Assembly (NCBI GenBank): GCA_041538025.1 | Contig: JBGOEV010000004.1 | Coordinates: forward strand, 23,846-87,845 | DNA length: 64,000 nucleotides | Direction: 5' to 3' | DNA from: Thermosaccharophagus gerlachensis | GTDB lineage: Bacteria; Armatimonadota; Fervidibacteria; Fervidibacterales; Thermosaccharophagaceae | In this document: in pieces, positions 60,676 through 64,000 of the stretch | Position numbering within the stretch: position 1 is the first letter of the stretch | Layout: each line of letters opens with the position of its first letter | Notes under the pieces: model-generated | The model's database searches: none | What the model saw: the letters and a program-made list of their open reading frames with translations, nothing else | What the model was told of the DNA's origin: nothing | Program-made: the position numbers and the translations under genes

Positions 60676-61878
60676 ATGAAGGTAGTGCTGGCATACTCTG
60701 GTGGTTTGGATACTTCCGTTGCTATACGCTGGTTAGCTGAGCGCTACGATGCTGATGTTGTCACTGTCACAGTTGATGTTGGCGAAGTCAAGGACTACGA
60801 GGCGATAAGACAGAAAGCACTCAACATAGGTGCTTCTGAAGCCTTCCTGATAGATGCCAAAGAGGAGTTTGTGAGAGACTTTGTTATGCCATGCTTGAAG
60901 GCAAATGCCGTTTATGAAGACGGTTACCCACTTGCAACGGCGATGGCTCGCCCGCTTATCGCAAAGAAGGTTGTTGAGGTTGCTCGTAAAGTGGGTGCTG
61001 ATGCTGTTGCGCATGGTGCTACAGGTAAAGGGAATGACCAAGTGCGCTTTGAAGTTACATTCAGAGCGCTTGACCCATCACTCAAAATCATTGCTCCAGC
61101 AAGGGAGTGGGGAATGAGCCGTGAAGAAGAAATTGAATATGCAAAGGAGAGGGGCATACCAATACCTGTTGATGTTGACAGCCCCTATAGCATTGACCAG
61201 AACTTGTGGGGAAGAAGCATCGAATGTGGCAAGCTTGAAGACCCATCTGAAGAGCCACCAGAAGAAGTATTTGAATGGACTTGCTCACCAGCATATGCAC
61301 CTGACGAACCACAATACATCACAATTGAGTTTGAGCGTGGTATACCCGTGGCTGTTGATGGACAGATGATGGAGCATGTTGAGCTCATATCATACTTGAA
61401 CGAAGTGGCTGGCAAGCACGGCGTTGGACGAGTAGATATGATTGAGAACAGACTCGTCGGAATAAAGTCAAGAGAAGTCTACGAAGCACCTGCCGCGATA
61501 ACGCTCATCACAGCTCATAAGGCTCTTGAGGCTTTGACGCTTGAAAGGGATTTGGCTCATTTTAAGAGGATGCTTGAGCTCAAATATGCTGAGCTTGTCT
61601 ATTACGGGCTTTGGTATCATCCGCTTCGTGAAGCTTTGGATGCCTTCATGGATTCAACACAGCGCACTGTCACAGGAAGTGTTACTGTGAAGTTGCTCAA
61701 AGGTTCATGCATCGTTGTTGGGCGCAAGTCACCTTATTCACTCTACAGCTATGAGCTTGCCACTTACGACCGTGCGGACAAGTTTGACCACCGTGCTTCC
61801 GAAGGGTTCATTAAGATTTTTGGTTTGCCAACTGTTCTATCACGCTTCATCCTCAAGCAAATTGAAGAGGAGCAATGA
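60676..61878 (+). CDS. argG: Argininosuccinate synthase
   Basis: The N-terminal N-type ATP pyrophosphatase motif is VVLAYSGGLDTSVAIRWL. It is followed by GKGNDQVRFEVTF, PIPVDVDSPYSIDQNLWGRSIECG and IKSREVYEAPAAITLI, all ArgG signatures. It condenses citrulline with aspartate in arginine synthesis. GGAGGGGTGA directly precedes ATG 60676; an upstream frame extension to 60601 is rejected. At 400 residues it is the standard length. No other arginine gene is in the window. Confidence 0.97.
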   Translation: MKVVLAYSGGLDTSVAIRWLAERYDADVVTVTVDVGEVKDYEAIRQKALNIGASEAFLIDAKEEFVRDFVMPCLKANAVYEDGYPLATAMARPLIAKKVVEVARKVGADAVAHGATGKGNDQVRFEVTFRALDPSLKIIAPAREWGMSREEEIEYAKERGIPIPVDVDSPYSIDQNLWGRSIECGKLEDPSEEPPEEVFEWTCSPAYAPDEPQYITIEFERGIPVAVDGQMMEHVELISYLNEVAGKHGVGRVDMIENRLVGIKSREVYEAPAAITLITAHKALEALTLERDLAHFKRMLELKYAELVYYGLWYHPLREALDAFMDSTQRTVTGSVTVKLLKGSCIVVGRKSPYSLYSYELATYDRADKFDHRASEGFIKIFGLPTVLSRFILKQIEEEQ

Positions 61879-61941
61879 TACCCTTAGCATCTATGCCTTT
61901 GCGAGAGCATCTATGAAGATGCCTTGCAGGAGTTGATATCC

Positions 61942-63597
61942 ATGAGGGCGCTCACAACTCATGTTCTCACATCCGAACAAAGTCGCATATGCGACAGAAG
62001 GGCTGTTGAGGAACTTGGGATACCGTCAATCGTGCTTATGGAAAATGCTGCATTGAGCGTCGTTGAAGTCTTGGAAAAACATCTCGGCATTGAGGCTGGG
62101 CAAAGAGTTGTCATAGCGTGTGGGCGTGGAAACAACGGTGGTGATGGTTTGGCAGTCGCAAGACATTTGCACAACATGGGAGTTGATGTGAGCGTTTTCC
62201 TAATGGCTCGGCATGAGGAGTTGAAGGGCGATGCTGCTGTCAATTGCAAGGCAGTGATGAAAACAGGTATAAGCTTCACCGAGGTCACGGATGAGAAGAT
62301 GCTTTTAGAGCTTGAGAAGACAATGAAACATGCTCATGTCGTTGTTGATGCTCTCCTTGGGACTGGCATATCAGGTGAGGTTAGGGGAATGATTGCAGGG
62401 GCGATAGACGCAATTAACTCAAATGCCCCTTGCGTTTTATCCATTGATGTTCCATCAGGGCTTGACTCAGACACAGGCAAATTATGTGGTAGATGCGTAA
62501 GAGCTGATGTGACTGTAACGCTTGGAGCGATAAAGATGGGGCTTTTACTCTTCCCCGGTGCAGATATGGTTGGCGATCTCTTCCTTGGCTCAATTGGTAT
62601 TCCAAAGACGATGTTTGAGGCATTTGAGCCTTGGGTGAAGGTGACCACTGAGGAACTCGTTTTGGACTGCTATAAGCCGAGGGCTTCTAACACGCACAAA
62701 GGTGACTATGGGAGGGTGCTCGTTGTTGGTGGTTCTGCTGGCATGAGTGGCGCTGTCATGATGTGTGGAGTGAGTGCCCTAAGGGGTGGAGCTGGATTGG
62801 TTATGGTGGCGCTCCCGAAGAGTTTAAACAGCGCTTTTGAAGCTTCTGTGATGGAAGTTATGAGCTTGCCTTTGCCAGAGACGGAAGCTATCAGCATATC
62901 GCTTAAGGCAATAGATACGCTGGTTGAGAGAATGAAGTGGGCTGATGTGCTCGCAATAGGTCCCGGAATCTCAAGGGTTGATGAGACACAAGAGTTTGTG
63001 CGTCAACTCGTGCGCAGTTCGGAGAAGACGGTCGTGCTTGATGCAGATGGCATTGTTGCATTTGCTAACAGAATGAACGAGCTCGCAAATAGAAGTTGTG
63101 AGCTTGTGATAACGCCACATCCGGGTGAGATGGCGATGCTCATCGGTAAAAGCATCAGCGAAGTGCAGTCAGATAGGATAGGTATATCACAAGCTGTTGC
63201 GAAGGAGTTGAATGCGACGGTAGTGCTCAAAGGAGCTCACACTGTTATAGCCTCGCCCGAAGGCAACACATACATCAACTTGACTGGCAATCCCGGGATG
63301 GCGAGCGGTGGAACTGGTGATGTGTTAACTGGGCTAATAGCCAGCCTTATAGCACAAGGTAACAAACCGTTTGAGGCTGCAGCGTGTGCTGTGTTCGTTC
63401 ACGGGTTGGCTGGTGATATAGCTTCATGGGATAAGGGCGAAGCACCGCTCATAGCTGGTGACCTGATTGAATATCTTCCGAAGGCTTTGATGCAACCAGA
63501 GTTGTGGACACCTATTTGCTTACGCCCGCTGAGCGAAAGGATTTGGTTTGTGCGCAGGGGAAGGAACTCCAAGGCAACTTCTCACATAGGTGGCTGA
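61942..63597 (+). CDS. nnrD: Bifunctional NAD(P)HX epimerase / ADP-dependent NAD(P)HX dehydratase
   Basis: Residues 1-215 form the epimerase (YjeF_N) domain: LMENAALSVVEVL, RGNNGGDGLAVARHL, VVDALLGTGISGEV and SIDVPSGLDSDTG. Residues about 235-525 form the dehydratase (ribokinase-like) domain: GDYGRVLVVGGSAGMSGAVMMCG, LALPKSLNSA-like, VLDADGI, NLTGNPGMASGGTGDVLTG. The fused protein repairs damaged hydrated NAD(P)H. ATG 61942 is preferred: AGGAG lies 9 bases upstream and TTG 61924 lacks a site. It lies 63 bases after argG. The last 30 residues are basic and lack domain features. Confidence 0.94.
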   Translation: MRALTTHVLTSEQSRICDRRAVEELGIPSIVLMENAALSVVEVLEKHLGIEAGQRVVIACGRGNNGGDGLAVARHLHNMGVDVSVFLMARHEELKGDAAVNCKAVMKTGISFTEVTDEKMLLELEKTMKHAHVVVDALLGTGISGEVRGMIAGAIDAINSNAPCVLSIDVPSGLDSDTGKLCGRCVRADVTVTLGAIKMGLLLFPGADMVGDLFLGSIGIPKTMFEAFEPWVKVTTEELVLDCYKPRASNTHKGDYGRVLVVGGSAGMSGAVMMCGVSALRGGAGLVMVALPKSLNSAFEASVMEVMSLPLPETEAISISLKAIDTLVERMKWADVLAIGPGISRVDETQEFVRQLVRSSEKTVVLDADGIVAFANRMNELANRSCELVITPHPGEMAMLIGKSISEVQSDRIGISQAVAKELNATVVLKGAHTVIASPEGNTYINLTGNPGMASGGTGDVLTGLIASLIAQGNKPFEAAACAVFVHGLAGDIASWDKGEAPLIAGDLIEYLPKALMQPELWTPICLRPLSERIWFVRRGRNSKATSHIGG

Positions 63598-63598
63598 C

Positions 63599-64000
63599 AT
63601 GTCCATAAAGCGCGGGAGCATCGGAGTGAAATGCTTTTGCGCTGTCAAGCTTGCTCATCACTTTTCTTTGTGCGCTGTTGCTGTAGCAATTTTCTCTACA
63701 CTTGTGCCATTGGCACAATGTGCCAGCGCTGATTTGCTTGATGAGCGTCCCCCAAAGAACCTCATCCCAAATAGTAGCTTTGAATGTGGGGAAGTCGGCT
63801 GGCAGAGTAGCATCATATTTGCAGATGCACATCATTGTAACCTTTTCAAATTGGTTGGAGAAACAACAGAAGTTGTTGGCGCACCTCACGGGCGCAGAGT
63901 GCTGTCAATCAAATTTTCAAAGCCATTCCATCAGCTCTTTTCGTTTAGTTCACGCATAGCGCATACAGCTCGGTTACTCATCACTAACTCACGGTGGCTA
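63599..64000 (+). CDS. Secreted protein, N-terminal part (3' end outside window)
   Basis: The frame from ATG 63599 stays open for 134 codons to the window's edge. An N-terminal basic region and hydrophobic core (CAVAVAIFSTLVPLAQCASA) form a signal peptide with likely cleavage near residue 42. The mature start NLIPNSSFECGEVGW matches the 'N-L-x-P-N-x-S-F-E-x-G' opening of carbohydrate-binding CBM4/9-like modules at the front of many glycoside hydrolases and surface proteins. It starts immediately after the previous stop with AGGTGG upstream. The enzyme it belongs to cannot be told from this fragment. Confidence 0.75.
   Translation, partial: MSIKRGSIGVKCFCAVKLAHHFSLCAVAVAIFSTLVPLAQCASADLLDERPPKNLIPNSSFECGEVGWQSSIIFADAHHCNLFKLVGETTEVVGAPHGRRVLSIKFSKPFHQLFSFSSRIAHTARLLITNSRWL

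Noticed and set aside
1..64000. CRISPR arrays, tRNA or rRNA genes, transposases, phage genes
   Set aside because: I looked through the intergenic gaps and saw no repeat-spacer pattern, cloverleaf or mobile-element gene; all gaps are under about 250 bases.

Overview
This is a gene-dense chromosomal segment from a bacterium, very probably an uncultured thermophile with two membranes. A type II secretion secretin and pseudopilins point to a diderm cell envelope. Frequent AGG/AGA arginine codons, Glu/Lys/Arg-rich proteins and strong GGAGGTGA-type ribosome sites fit a thermophile of the Armatimonadota/Fervidibacterota type. That assignment is inference from gene content and style; no rRNA or tRNA gene was found to test it. 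I saw no insertion sequence, phage, CRISPR array or other mobile element, and no gap above about 250 bases between genes.

Layout. 1-9748 (+): the second half of a type II secretion / type IV pilus-like operon: pseudopilins H (partial), I, J and K, a fused PilM-PilN (GspL-like) platform protein, a PilO/GspM-like protein, a GspC/PilP-like protein and an unusually long secretin. 9877-15953 (+): rimO, an unrecognised protein built of winged-helix-like units, an FGGY sugar kinase and a P1-family peptidase. 15973-25891 (-): rluD, leuD, a radical SAM protein, a TPR protein, a large hybrid histidine kinase with a response regulator, a cysteine desulfurase-like enzyme and a non-pyrrolysine MttB-family methyltransferase. 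26059-41541 (+): lspA, rplS, lepB, an M48 protease, a HAD phosphatase and a TPR protein; then nadK-recN-steA-steB-GT2-MraY-like (a cell-envelope/septation neighbourhood known from actinobacteria and clostridia), a secreted unknown, leuB and purD.

41579-48452 (-): a corrinoid protein, then a carbohydrate block (two Gfo/Idh/MocA oxidoreductases, a zinc alcohol dehydrogenase and a secreted GH172/DUF2961 enzyme with three extra C-terminal modules). 48675-52937 (+): two large polytopic membrane proteins, the second YfhO-like. 52920-60474: an esterase-like hydrolase (-), a MscS channel (+), then a long minus-strand run thrB - small membrane protein - acyP - TPR/polysaccharide deacetylase - TPR - larB. 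60676-64000 (+): argG, bifunctional nnrE/nnrD and the start of a secreted protein that leaves the window.

Taken together the segment serves protein export and envelope building, sugar use, amino-acid synthesis (leucine, threonine, arginine) and one-carbon/corrinoid chemistry. The most notable non-coding signals are a GC hairpin between a perfect Shine-Dalgarno and a distant GTG start (11301-11341), interleaved inverted repeats that could form a pseudoknot or a switch (48541-48578), a palindrome abutting a TATAAT box before the corrinoid gene (42262-42282), paired inverted repeats between thrB and argG, and several intercistronic hairpins without a U tract.
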